The notes under the pieces were generated by a model. That model saw nothing but the letters and a program-made list of their open reading frames with translations. It did not search any database and had not been told where the DNA came from. 28,250 nt of DNA, from positions 1 through 28,250 of the forward strand of contig CAYYTT010000037.1 in the NCBI GenBank assembly GCA_964474635.1. The letters run 5' to 3'. Of the stretch, positions 8,501 to 15,893 are shown piece by piece. How positions within the stretch are numbered: position 1 is the stretch's first letter; every line of letters starts with the position of its first letter. The translations under genes and the position numbers were made by a program. Source of the DNA: CAYUYV01 sp964474635. GTDB taxonomy: Bacteria; Pseudomonadota; Alphaproteobacteria; JAJFIK01.

Positions 8501-9103
8501 AACAAGTTCCGGATCATCCACCAGTGACACGCCAACGAAGTAAAGGACCAGAAAGCCGACAAGCGCCGTATAGGTCGCGATGTTGTTCCGGAAAATTGTC
8601 GCCACGGTAAAGAACAGCATGCCGGTGACGAGCAGGTTGATCGCCCCAAAGACGAAAAACGCATAGCCGTAATGGAACAGCGCCGTGGGGCCGAGGCGTT
8701 CCGGGTCGAGCCAGGGCATCTGGCTGCCGATCAGGATGGCGAGCGGCACACTGGAATAAACCAGCAGCACGGCGGCGAATGCCCCAAGAAAGCGCCCGAA
8801 CAGGAACGTGGAGGGGCGCAGGGGCAGGGTGTAGAACATCCCCTCACTGCGCAATTCACTGTCCCGCATGACCACATTCGCCAAAAGGGCGGCCGGAATG
8901 AACATGCCGAACAGGCTCATGATGAGCACGATCTGCATGATGGCGTAGGGCGAATTGATGTTCACATTGCCGGTCGAGCCGATGGTCACGGTCTCGACGG
9001 TCACGGCCGCGAAGGTCAGCAAAAAGAAGATCGCGAAAATGATCGGCGACACCATCTGCCGCCATTGATAGAAGAATTCGAAACGCGCCAGGGTCCACAA
9101 CAT
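5504..9103 (-). CDS. ABC-2 type permease fused to M1-family aminopeptidase domain
   Basis: The 1199-residue protein joins a membrane transporter part to a zinc peptidase. Residues 1-265 and about 310-585 hold two sets of hydrophobic segments typical of ABC-2 permeases, separated by a basic linker (RSSGRAARRGRK). From about 600 to the end is an M1 (gluzincin) domain, probably extracytoplasmic. It has HEVAHQWW at 940-947 with E964 in MLVESFAQY as third zinc ligand. The spacing between HExxH and this Glu is 19 residues, one more than in classical M1 enzymes, and the GxMEN motif is replaced by YSESIGF (915-921). ATG 9103 is preceded by AGGAAGG and begins a typical permease N terminus; the open frame upstream overlaps the ATPase gene. 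The partner ATPase gene ends 52 bases upstream. Such fusions are known in several Gram-negative groups. The substrate is unknown. Confidence 0.9.
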   Translation of the reverse strand: MLWTLARFEFFYQWRQMVSPIIFAIFFLLTFAAVTVETVTIGSTGNVNINSPYAIMQIVLIMSLFGMFIPAALLANVVMRDSELRSEGMFYTLPLRPSTFLFGRFLGAFAAVLLVYSSVPLAILIGSQMPWLDPERLGPTALFHYGYAFFVFGAINLLVTGMLFFTVATIFRNNIATYTALVGFLVLYFVGVSLVDDPELVQRFAVFDPIGFLPYGEETRYWTAFERNSLVIPLQGDFLLNRAGYLGFALVLLALNLVTFSFTARSSGRAARRGRKQGANEARFVPQRISLPRVTPVFTGATPWAQFAMRTRFEMMAVVRSIAFWVLLFLGIFNTLGGLLNIDNLYDAASYPVTRIVLNMIFGSFGLVPFVVAVYYASEVVWRERTYRTNEIIDATPAPNWVFVFSKFLAMVLVLVSLLFVGMMTGIATQLVQGFTDIQPGFYVFRLVVVFGWPFFLTAMLSLFVQTISLNRYVGILVMMLVLVAQISLGNVGYEHNLYQFGGAPSAPMSDMNGNGHYLTGVFWFYLYWTAFSVILMILSYLLWTRGTAASLLGRIKRMGGQFGPVTASALLIAFAVFAGSGAFIFYNTNVLNTYTTRDDREARQIAYEEAYRQYEYIEQPHIVDIYSEVDIYPDDLRVNSRGRAIIENKSDEAISKVHYDLAWPLQVNTLTVGGETATRPDETLNHYIFDLETPMAPGERREVAYDLVWDYEGFRNSGNGTRIVYNGTFVDSSEVLPFPGFNRQKMLLNRNTRRRYDLEPVDRMPKLEQTEFYDDNAYTPYASWMPFETIVSTKDGQTAIAPGYLEREWTENGRHYFHYKMDTPILPFFSYLSADYAVKRDVWSSDQEGIQDVNLEVFYHEPHGYNVDRMIEAMKHSFDYFTREFSPYQFRQMRILEFPAYASFAQSFPNTVPYSESIGFIADVRDPSTIDAVTFVTAHEVAHQWWAHQVLAANVQGGTMLVESFAQYSALMVMEKVLGPHIMRRFLKYELDSYLRARGSEQIEEQPLYRVENQGYIHYRKGANVMYSLKEYVGEDTVNRTMRRLIEERAFSSEPYATTLDFLRILREEADPAHDELIKDLFERIVLWDLKVTEAEVTERGDGRFDVALTIEAAKVEADGEGRETPLALDMPIDIGLFTTHPDDVNEGDEHVIMLERRRIVTGEQTITVTVDERPAVVGVDPYSKLIDRNTGDNLRRL

Positions 9104-9155
9104 GGCCGGAGGTCCTTCCTGAAAAGACGTGCGCTGAGGGGGCGAAGCTTGAGGA

Positions 9156-10043
9156 TCAGGCCGCGGCGGCCGGCGCGGCCTTGGCGCGCGCGGCAAGCTC
9201 GGCGAAATAGACATCCTCAAGGTTCGGCTCCACCGGCTCGAAACCCGCCGGCGCCGTTTCGGACAGGACATGGATGACCACGCGCCCCGTGACGAGGCGG
9301 GTGGAAATGACGTTGTGGCGCGCGCGCATGTCCTCCAGCGCGTCCTTGGCCACGGCACTGCGCCAGACCTTGCCGTGCAGGCTCTCCACCAGGGTCTGGG
9401 GCTCGCCCTGGCGCACGATGTCGCCCCCGGCGAGGATCGCCATGGTGGGGCACAGCTGGGCCACGTCTTCCACAATGTGGGTCGACAGGATCACGACGAC
9501 ATTCTCGCCGATCTCGCTGAGCAGGTTGTGGAAGCGGTTGCGTTCTTCCGGATCGAGACCGGCGGTGGGCTCGTCCACGATGATCAGTTTGGGGTCGCCG
9601 AGCAGGGCCTGGGCGATGCCGAAGCGCTGGCGCATGCCGCCTGAATAGGTGGCGAGCGCCTTGCGCCGCACATGGTAAAGATTGGTCTGCTCAAGGAGGC
9701 CTTTGACCACGTCCTTGCGCTCGCCGCCCGAAAGGCCCTTCAGGGTCGCCATGTGGCGCAGCATCGCCTCGGCCGAGATGCGGGGATAGACGCCGAAATC
9801 CTGGGGCAGATAACCAAGCGTCCGGCGGATCGCCTGGGGGTCTTCCAGAACATTGATGCCGTCGAAGGTGATGGAGCCGCTGTCGGGCTGCTGCAGGGTG
9901 GCGATGGTGCGCATCAGGGTCGATTTGCCCGCCCCATTGGGGCCCAGAAGGCCAAACATGCCCTTGGGGATGTCCAGGGTCACGTCGTTCAAGGCGCGCA
10001 CGCCGTTGCCATAGGTTTTGGTCAGCCCTTTGATGCTCAGCAT
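9156..10043 (-). CDS. ABC transporter ATP-binding protein
   Basis: This 295-residue ATPase has all ABC motifs: Walker A GPNGAGKST (34-42), Q-loop at LPQDFG (79-84), signature YSGGMRQR (133-140), Walker B LIIVDEPTAGLD (153-164) and the H-loop STHI (187-190). The C-terminal part is an Ala-rich tail with LEDVYFAEL, typical of ATPases paired with ABC-2 permeases. It is cotranscribed with, and ends 52 bases before, the permease/M1 peptidase gene, so the two very likely form one transporter. ATG 10043 has GGGGG about 8 bases upstream; the open frame extends further but without family similarity. It is the first intact gene after the degraded Abi-like gene. Confidence 0.93.
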   Translation of the reverse strand: MLSIKGLTKTYGNGVRALNDVTLDIPKGMFGLLGPNGAGKSTLMRTIATLQQPDSGSITFDGINVLEDPQAIRRTLGYLPQDFGVYPRISAEAMLRHMATLKGLSGGERKDVVKGLLEQTNLYHVRRKALATYSGGMRQRFGIAQALLGDPKLIIVDEPTAGLDPEERNRFHNLLSEIGENVVVILSTHIVEDVAQLCPTMAILAGGDIVRQGEPQTLVESLHGKVWRSAVAKDALEDMRARHNVISTRLVTGRVVIHVLSETAPAGFEPVEPNLEDVYFAELAARAKAAPAAAA

Positions 10044-10127
10044 GGAATGCCCCCGCGAAACTGGTGTCCCATTCGGCCTCGTGCCGAAATTTCGCCCAGT
10101 TTGACGCGGCGAGGGCCTCACTGGCTA

Positions 10128-10739
10128 TCAAAAACGCCGCCCCTGCTCGCAAAGGGGCTGGGAGGAGGCGGTCTTCGTGCAGGGGCTCTTTGGGGTCCGG
10201 GGCGCCGTGAATAATCGGCGCAGGGCGGGCCGCCACGGGGTCATTTCAGAGTTTCGCTTTGTGGTGTCAGGCGGCCCTTGATAGCCGCGGCCAATAAGGC
10301 TGACCCAAAAGCCGAATGAGAACTCGGCGACGATCCGGCCAGGCTCAAATGGACGGCGCCGGACGGTGAGCGATGTTTTTGCCTTGTCGATGTCGCGCAG
10401 CGCGCCTTGATCCAGGTCGCGGCCTGTTCGGTTTTCGTACCAGGCCGGGCCATAGGTTTGGGATAACTCGCGGTGCATGGCATTGCGCAAGGCGACTTCC
10501 AAGCCTTGCAGCGGGCCGTAAAACGCAGCGGAAACAGCGGTGTTCCAAGTGTATAATTGCAACGCTCTCCGGCGATCACGCCGGGCCGCGTCGAGATAGG
10601 TTTCAAAGCGTTCCGTTGAGAGACAAACCTCTAAGGCGTTTTGAACTTCGTCCGTGTACTCAAATTCCTGACCGAAAGAACAGCTTTCGATAGTGTCTAC
10701 ACATAATCCCCCGGACCTGCCTCTGGCTCTGCCATGCAA
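10128..10739 (-). pseudogene. Abi-like protein, apparently truncated remnant
   Basis: The frame contains a stretch typical of the Abi-like (abortive-infection related) family: LSTERFETYLDAARRDRRRA, LYTWNTAVSAAFYGPLQGLE, VALRNAMHRELSQTYG, PAWYEN and later AEFSFGFWVSLIGR and MTPWRPALRRLF. After that the similarity stops and the frame closes after about 30 unrelated residues. The family normally continues with a region containing an RNxxAHHEP motif, which is absent. A shifted frame gives APDPKEPLHED, which could be a decayed continuation. There is no clear start: in-frame ATGs lie only inside lptD, and the possible TTG starts (10760, 10739) lack good ribosome binding sites. I therefore read it as a pseudogene. 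Composition is more AT-rich than the surroundings, as expected for acquired DNA. Confidence 0.6.
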
Positions 10740-10828
10740 CCGGGGTAATTTTATGCCCAAATCCTCTCGAAAACTCAGGAGCGCGGAGTGTCCGTGCGCT
10801 ACAGCCCCGCTGAACGCCTCTACAGGGT

Positions 10829-13243
10829 TCAAAACAGCGAGCCGCTTGTGGGCGAGTTGAGGATTCGGAAGCGGAACAAGATGGAGGTTTCGGGCGCCAC
10901 GTCCCGGTCCTGGGTGAAGGTGCGCCGGTAGAGGCCTTCGATGACGGTACATTCGTTGCGGTAGATCAGGCTCGCGAAGTTGTTGATCATCTGACCATTT
11001 TCCAGGTCCCGGCGCGCCCCGCCCGTGACCGACCAGTTCTCGGTGAACCGGCCCCGGCCCTCCAGGCGGATTTCCTCGCGATCCTCGATCACGGTAACCG
11101 GATCGAGGAGGCCCGGCTCGGGATCGGAAATCTGCGGTTCGATGCTCACATAGCCCGCCGTCACGCCGATATATTTGGTCTGAATGTCGAGGTCGATCTC
11201 GTTGCGGGAGAATTCCAGGCTGCGCCGGTCGAGCCGGAAGCGGTGCGTAAGGTCGATGATATTCCCTGCCCGGAAGGTGATGCGGCCCACATAGTCGGAG
11301 ATTTCGTCCTCCAGGCCGCTGCCGTTGGGAAATTCCGTCTGCGGGCGCAGGCGTAGGGACTGGCCGAGCAGGACGCCGGCGGAAAAGTTCCGCCCATAGG
11401 TCGCGTACTGAATGCCCACATTGGCGCGGGGGCCTTCCTCCCAGACATCGAGCCCCGGGAAGCGATCAAAGGAGAACAGGTTCGTGTCGTCGAACTCAAA
11501 ACTGATGCTGTCCTCGTTCGGAATGGCGTCCGGATTGCCGCCGAAGGGGCTGTAGATAAGCTGCACAATGGGCTCGATCACATGGCGTTTGTCGCCCGCG
11601 CCCTTCACGAAGGGCCAGCGCCAGTCGATGGCCGCCAGGGCCACCAGCCGCTCCTGAGTGAGGTCCTGGGGCTCAAGGATCGGCACCGTGGTGGGATTTC
11701 CCATGGGGTCGAGGCCAGGCATGGTGCCCGTGACGACCTCATTGTCCGTGGTGCGATAGATATCCGCGCGCCCCTGTGCCGTGAAGGTCACCACATCGCC
11801 CAGATGGGACACGAGGCGCCGGCGCCAGGTCGCCGAAAAGGACCCGCGCTGTGTATCCACGCCATTGGTGGTGATGTCATTGTCGAAATTGGCCGTGCGG
11901 AAAAGGGACAGGGCATTGAAATCAAGCGCGATCGTCCCGCCCAGGAGCGGGTCCTTGAAAACTTCCCGATGGGTGATCAGGGCAGGGACGACGGGCGTGG
12001 TTGCGTTGTCGTCCGTCAGGCGCAGGCCGTCGAAGAAAAAGCCGTCATAGGTGGTGAAGCCGCCTTCGGGCGTGAAACGGCGGAAATAGACATTTGTGGT
12101 CAGGCGGTCCTGGCGGCTGATGTTGAAGCGGCGCAGATAGGTATCGTCCGTACTCAGCTCGATATCGAACCCCCATTGGCTCTTTGGGTTGAGCTGAAAC
12201 TTGCCGTCGCCGAAAATATGTCCGCGCAAGGAGCGGCCTTGCTGGGCACCGGTGTCCTCGTCAAAGGTCTGAGCATTGGCGATACTGCCCGAGAGCTGGT
12301 AGCGCCCCCGGCTCGTCCGGTGGCGGAAGGCGGCCTTGCCCACGACGCCTTCTTCGGTGGTGAATTGCGGCGACAGGGTCAGATCCATATTGGGCTGTAT
12401 ATTGATGAAATACGGTACCTCGACCTGCTCGCCGAGTTCGGTCGAATTGCCGATCGTGGGCGTCAGCAGGCCCGACTTGCGCGTCACCGTCGGGTCGGGA
12501 TGGGAGAAATAGGGCAGATAGGCGATGGGTACGCCGCGCACTTCAAAGCGTGCATTCCGGTAGCTGATGCTGCGCCGGTTCTGATCGTGGATCACCCGGT
12601 TCGCCTTGAATTGCCAAAAGGGGCTTTTGCCTTCCTCGCACACGCGGCAAGGGCTGTAGACCGCCTTTTCGAGGATCGTCACCCCATCTTCCCGGCGTTC
12701 CGCCCGGGCCGCCGCAAGCCGCGCATCCTTCGAAAACACAAGGCGCAGGCTCGTGATGATGCCGGCCCGTAACTGGCCGGTGATCACCGCCTCATCGGCA
12801 AAGGCCGCCGGCCCGCTCGGGTCGGACAGGCGCACATTGCCCTTGGCCTCCACCGTTCCGGTGCGCTCGTTATAGGTCACCACATCGGCGCGCAGGACCC
12901 GTCCGTTCTGGCTCGCCTCCACATCGCCCTTGGCCGTCCACAGTCCGCTCGCCCCGTCGAAGGTCAGGACCGTGGCCTGAAGCAGGATCGGCTCCTCCAG
13001 GCTTTCCGTGCCCGCGCCCGTGCCTGGGCCCGCGGTCTCGCCGGTGTCCAGGACCTGGGCCAATTCGACGACCTCGCGTGCACCCGCATCGGTGGGCGCG
13101 CCGGTGAAGACCATCAGGGCCAGGATCGTCATGATCAGGACGTTGAGACCGGACGTGCCCGCGCGGACCCGCACACGCGCCATGCCCAAGGGACGCTCCG
13201 GCCGGGGCCGGGCGCCGGGCACACCCACCGCGGCATGGGGCAT
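10829..13243 (-). CDS. lptD: LPS-assembly outer-membrane protein LptD
   Basis: LptD is the beta-barrel that, plugged by LptE, inserts LPS into the outer leaflet of the outer membrane. The 804-residue protein has an N-terminal signal segment (hydrophobic about 32-47), an OstA/LptA-like jellyroll domain (about 85-190, TFDGASGLWTAKGDVEA) and a long barrel domain. The CRVC pair at 199-202, within YSPCRVC, is typical of alphaproteobacterial LptD and may take part in disulfide formation, with one more Cys near the C terminus. The ATG at 13243 overlaps the lptG stop by one base (TGATG) and has GGAGG 7 bases upstream. A TTG one codon earlier and an ATG at 13183 are alternatives. The protein ends with FRFRILN plus a short tail ending in Phe. 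surA, normally next, is missing here. Confidence 0.95.
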   Translation of the reverse strand: MPHAAVGVPGARPRPERPLGMARVRVRAGTSGLNVLIMTILALMVFTGAPTDAGAREVVELAQVLDTGETAGPGTGAGTESLEEPILLQATVLTFDGASGLWTAKGDVEASQNGRVLRADVVTYNERTGTVEAKGNVRLSDPSGPAAFADEAVITGQLRAGIITSLRLVFSKDARLAAARAERREDGVTILEKAVYSPCRVCEEGKSPFWQFKANRVIHDQNRRSISYRNARFEVRGVPIAYLPYFSHPDPTVTRKSGLLTPTIGNSTELGEQVEVPYFINIQPNMDLTLSPQFTTEEGVVGKAAFRHRTSRGRYQLSGSIANAQTFDEDTGAQQGRSLRGHIFGDGKFQLNPKSQWGFDIELSTDDTYLRRFNISRQDRLTTNVYFRRFTPEGGFTTYDGFFFDGLRLTDDNATTPVVPALITHREVFKDPLLGGTIALDFNALSLFRTANFDNDITTNGVDTQRGSFSATWRRRLVSHLGDVVTFTAQGRADIYRTTDNEVVTGTMPGLDPMGNPTTVPILEPQDLTQERLVALAAIDWRWPFVKGAGDKRHVIEPIVQLIYSPFGGNPDAIPNEDSISFEFDDTNLFSFDRFPGLDVWEEGPRANVGIQYATYGRNFSAGVLLGQSLRLRPQTEFPNGSGLEDEISDYVGRITFRAGNIIDLTHRFRLDRRSLEFSRNEIDLDIQTKYIGVTAGYVSIEPQISDPEPGLLDPVTVIEDREEIRLEGRGRFTENWSVTGGARRDLENGQMINNFASLIYRNECTVIEGLYRRTFTQDRDVAPETSILFRFRILNSPTSGSLF

Positions 13244-14352
13244 CAACCATCCTCCAGATGGAACAACATCGCCATGCCGACCAGGGCACTGACGGCCGTT
13301 GGTGCCCAGGCCGCCAGGGAGGGGGGCACAACGCCGGATTGTCCCAGGGCGCCGGTCACATCGGAAATGAAGAAGAGGGCAAAGGCCGCAACCATACCGG
13401 CCACAACCAACTGCACCACGCCGCCCATCCGGCTGAGGCGCAGGGAGAATGTGGCCGCGATAAAGACCATCGCGGCCAGAAAGAAGGGTTTCGAGGCGAG
13501 CGAATGCCAGTGAAACCGGTGCCGGTTCACCGAAAATCCCGCCTCCCGGGCCGCGCGGATGAATTCGGTCAGCTCCCAGAAAGTCAGGGTCTCGGGCCGG
13601 GCAAAGCTCTCCTGGATCCGCTTGGGGCTTAGGGTCGTGGGCAGCACCAGGGTTTCGTGGAACTGGGCCCGTTCGCCGTCCTTTGCGTCCCAGGCATCAT
13701 GCAGATGCCATGTGGTGTCGTGGAGCACCGCGTCGCGCGCGTCGATGCGCCGGGCGAAACGGTTGCTACCCTCAAACTCCAGGATCAGCACACTGTAGAG
13801 CGTCAGGTCTTCCCCGTCCTTGGAGTCGGACAGATTGCTGGCGTGGACGACCCGGTGGTCGCCGTCGCGCACTTCACGCAGCCACAGGCCGCCGCGCCCG
13901 ATCTTCAATGTGCTCTGCTCACCGCGCAGCATGGTGCCCTCAAGGACCTTGTACCGTGCGAACATGGTGGCCGAGGCGGCGTTGAAAAAAAGTACAATGA
14001 ACACGCCGAGCAGGAGGGATATCAGCAGCGCCGGCGCCAGAAACTGCCATACGGACACCCCGCTCGCCCGTGCCACCACGAGTTCGTTGGAACGCGACAG
14101 CCGCGTAAAGGTCCACATGGCCCCGAAGAGAAAGGCGAAGGGGAAGGCGATCTCGAAGATGTTCGGCAGTTTCAGGAGGCTGAGGCCAGCGGCCGTTGCG
14201 GCCGAGACCTTCTCGCGCGAGGCGTAATGGCGAAGCATTTCAATGAGGTCGATCATATAGATCAGGCCGGCCACAACGGCCGACACGATGGCGACACCCA
14301 TGATGAACTGGCGCCCGAAATACCACATGAGCGTGAAGGAGATGCCGTTCAT
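13243..14352 (-). CDS. lptG: LPS export ABC transporter permease LptG
   Basis: LptG pairs with LptF in the inner membrane; with the LptB ATPase they extract LPS and push it onto the LptC-LptA bridge. The 369 residues show the family layout: three membrane segments at the N terminus (about 14-37, 60-82, 102-126), a periplasmic beta-jellyroll domain (about 135-270), and three C-terminal segments (about 288-305, 311-331, 342-365). The cytoplasmic coupling region after the second segment (RLSRSNELVVARASGVS) is the conserved LptB-contact helix. The ATG is 3 bases after the lptF stop with AAGGAG 8 bases upstream. It overlaps lptD by one base, so lptF-lptG-lptD are one operon. The lptB gene is not in the window. 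Confidence 0.95.
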   Translation of the reverse strand: MNGISFTLMWYFGRQFIMGVAIVSAVVAGLIYMIDLIEMLRHYASREKVSAATAAGLSLLKLPNIFEIAFPFAFLFGAMWTFTRLSRSNELVVARASGVSVWQFLAPALLISLLLGVFIVLFFNAASATMFARYKVLEGTMLRGEQSTLKIGRGGLWLREVRDGDHRVVHASNLSDSKDGEDLTLYSVLILEFEGSNRFARRIDARDAVLHDTTWHLHDAWDAKDGERAQFHETLVLPTTLSPKRIQESFARPETLTFWELTEFIRAAREAGFSVNRHRFHWHSLASKPFFLAAMVFIAATFSLRLSRMGGVVQLVVAGMVAAFALFFISDVTGALGQSGVVPPSLAAWAPTAVSALVGMAMLFHLEDG

Positions 14353-14355
14353 GGA

Positions 14356-15525
14356 TCAGGCTCCTTCTGCGCGCAGGCGGGCCGGCACCAATGCCTTGGC
14401 AAGGCGCGCGAGGCCCAGGCTGCGCGTGCCATCAAAGGGCGGCAACTGCGCGATCATCATGGCGCACACGAGCGCGGCGAAGAGTGGCACGGCATATTGG
14501 AGGGGATTGAGCATGGGCGTCGTGGACGCCGCGCTCTGGCTCGCAAAGCCCAAAAGGCGCAGCACGACGATCATGCCCATGGCCGTGATCACCCGGGCCG
14601 AATAGCCACGGCGGGTAAAGGCCCCGCAAATCACGGCGATATAGGCGATCATCGCGAAACTGATGTTGAAAAGGGGCGTGGCAAGGCGGCTGTGACCCTC
14701 GGCGAGGAACCGGGTTCGGGTGTTTTCCTCAATCTGCGCGGCCTCGGGCGGGTCGAACAATTCGCCCAGATAGCGCTCGCTCAAATCCATGCGCACCCGT
14801 CCCGCTCCGGCGCTGTTTTCGAACTCGCCCAGATCGAGAATGGTGCTGTCGAATTTCAGGACCTGAAGCTGGCCTTCCGCGCCGGCCCGTTCCTGCACCT
14901 CACCCTTTTGCATGGCAAGGCGTGGGCCCTCCGGGGTTTTCAGAAAGGCGCCCCGTTCGGCCAGATAGGTGCGCGCGCGCTCCGGCCGGCGGGCATCGTG
15001 GACAAGAATGCCCTCCAGATCGCCGCGCGCCGGCGCAGACGCGATATAGACCGTCAAGCCGTTGATCTTGCTGGTGAATTGCCCTTCACGAATGAAGCTG
15101 GCGGCCAGGTCGCTGCGGATCTCGTAAATCCGGTCCTTCATGTTCCGGTATCCGAGCGGCATCAGATAGACCGACATGGCGAAATTCGCCGCCGTCACGA
15201 GCAGGGCCACGCCCAACACCGGTGCCAGCATGTGCCAACGGCTCATGCCGGAGGACCACATGACGACGACCTCGCTTTCCGAATAGAACCGGTGCAGGCC
15301 ATAGAGCACGCCGCAAAACAGGGCCACCGGCAGGATCACCGTCAGCATGCTCGGCAGCACCAGGATCACGAGGTAGAAAAACGTCGCAAAGGATTGTCCG
15401 CCATTGATGATCAGGTCCAGCATCTTTAAGGACTGGGTGAGCCAGATCATCATGGTCAACACCGCCGTGAAGAACAGGAACGGATAAAAGACCTGACGGA
15501 ACAGATATTTGAATAAGATGTTCAT
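14356..15525 (-). CDS. lptF: LPS export ABC transporter permease LptF
   Basis: LptF is the partner permease of LptG in the LptB2FG exporter. The 389-residue product begins with the family start (MNILFKYLFRQVFYPFLFF) and has three N-terminal membrane segments (about 12-32, 50-76, 100-122). A periplasmic jellyroll domain follows, then a C-terminal set starting with RLATPLFNISFAMIAYI. The coupling helix reads YSESEVVVMWSSGMS. The ATG at 15525 is chosen because the family starts with this residue pattern. A TTG three codons earlier keeps the frame open but lacks support, and neither start has a strong ribosome binding site. It is the first gene of the lptF-lptG-lptD operon and is divergent from pepA, as in other alphaproteobacteria. 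Confidence 0.94.
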   Translation of the reverse strand: MNILFKYLFRQVFYPFLFFTAVLTMMIWLTQSLKMLDLIINGGQSFATFFYLVILVLPSMLTVILPVALFCGVLYGLHRFYSESEVVVMWSSGMSRWHMLAPVLGVALLVTAANFAMSVYLMPLGYRNMKDRIYEIRSDLAASFIREGQFTSKINGLTVYIASAPARGDLEGILVHDARRPERARTYLAERGAFLKTPEGPRLAMQKGEVQERAGAEGQLQVLKFDSTILDLGEFENSAGAGRVRMDLSERYLGELFDPPEAAQIEENTRTRFLAEGHSRLATPLFNISFAMIAYIAVICGAFTRRGYSARVITAMGMIVVLRLLGFASQSAASTTPMLNPLQYAVPLFAALVCAMMIAQLPPFDGTRSLGLARLAKALVPARLRAEGA

Positions 15526-15893
15526 ACGATCCAACGGGTCATCCCACAGCCATCCCGTGCAGCTTTGCCCTTACCCATGCGGGCGTCCCGCCCACGGGCA
15601 CCGGTCCGCGCCGCATGCGCGTTCGAGCGGTTCGTCCCTTCAAACACCATGGGTTCCAAACATCATGGGTTAACGGGCGAATGCAATGCACATTTTAACT
15701 GGACCGTTCGCCCGCCATCTGGCGGGGGGAGCCGGCCTTGCGGCGCGACTCGCACCATAGTGCATCGTGCCTGTCGCTTCGCCCATGCGGCGGCGCCCTG
15801 GACCATCCTCGGGACGACGCCCAGCACCGCGTCGCCGGCCCCGCCCGTCCTCCATAACAACAGCATCACCCAACAGCAGACTGGGGCATCACC
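15526..15893. other. Divergent promoter region between lptF and pepA
   Basis: The 368 bases hold no gene. A 16-base direct repeat (CAAACAYCATGGGTT plus one variable base) occupies 15641-15656 and 15657-15672, with two mismatches. Just right of it, CGGGCGAA (15674-15681) is inverted at 15707-15714. A TAAAAT on the minus strand at 15692-15697 is a possible -10 for lptF, but no good -35 accompanies it. No clear pepA promoter is seen. Confidence 0.45.

Noticed and set aside
7043..8527. 494-residue open frame on the plus strand
   Set aside because: Antisense shadow of the permease domain, extremely rich in His and Gln, with no signal or domain.
13657..15429. 590-residue open frame on the plus strand
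   Set aside because: Mirror frame of lptG and lptF, which have clear membrane topology and family motifs.
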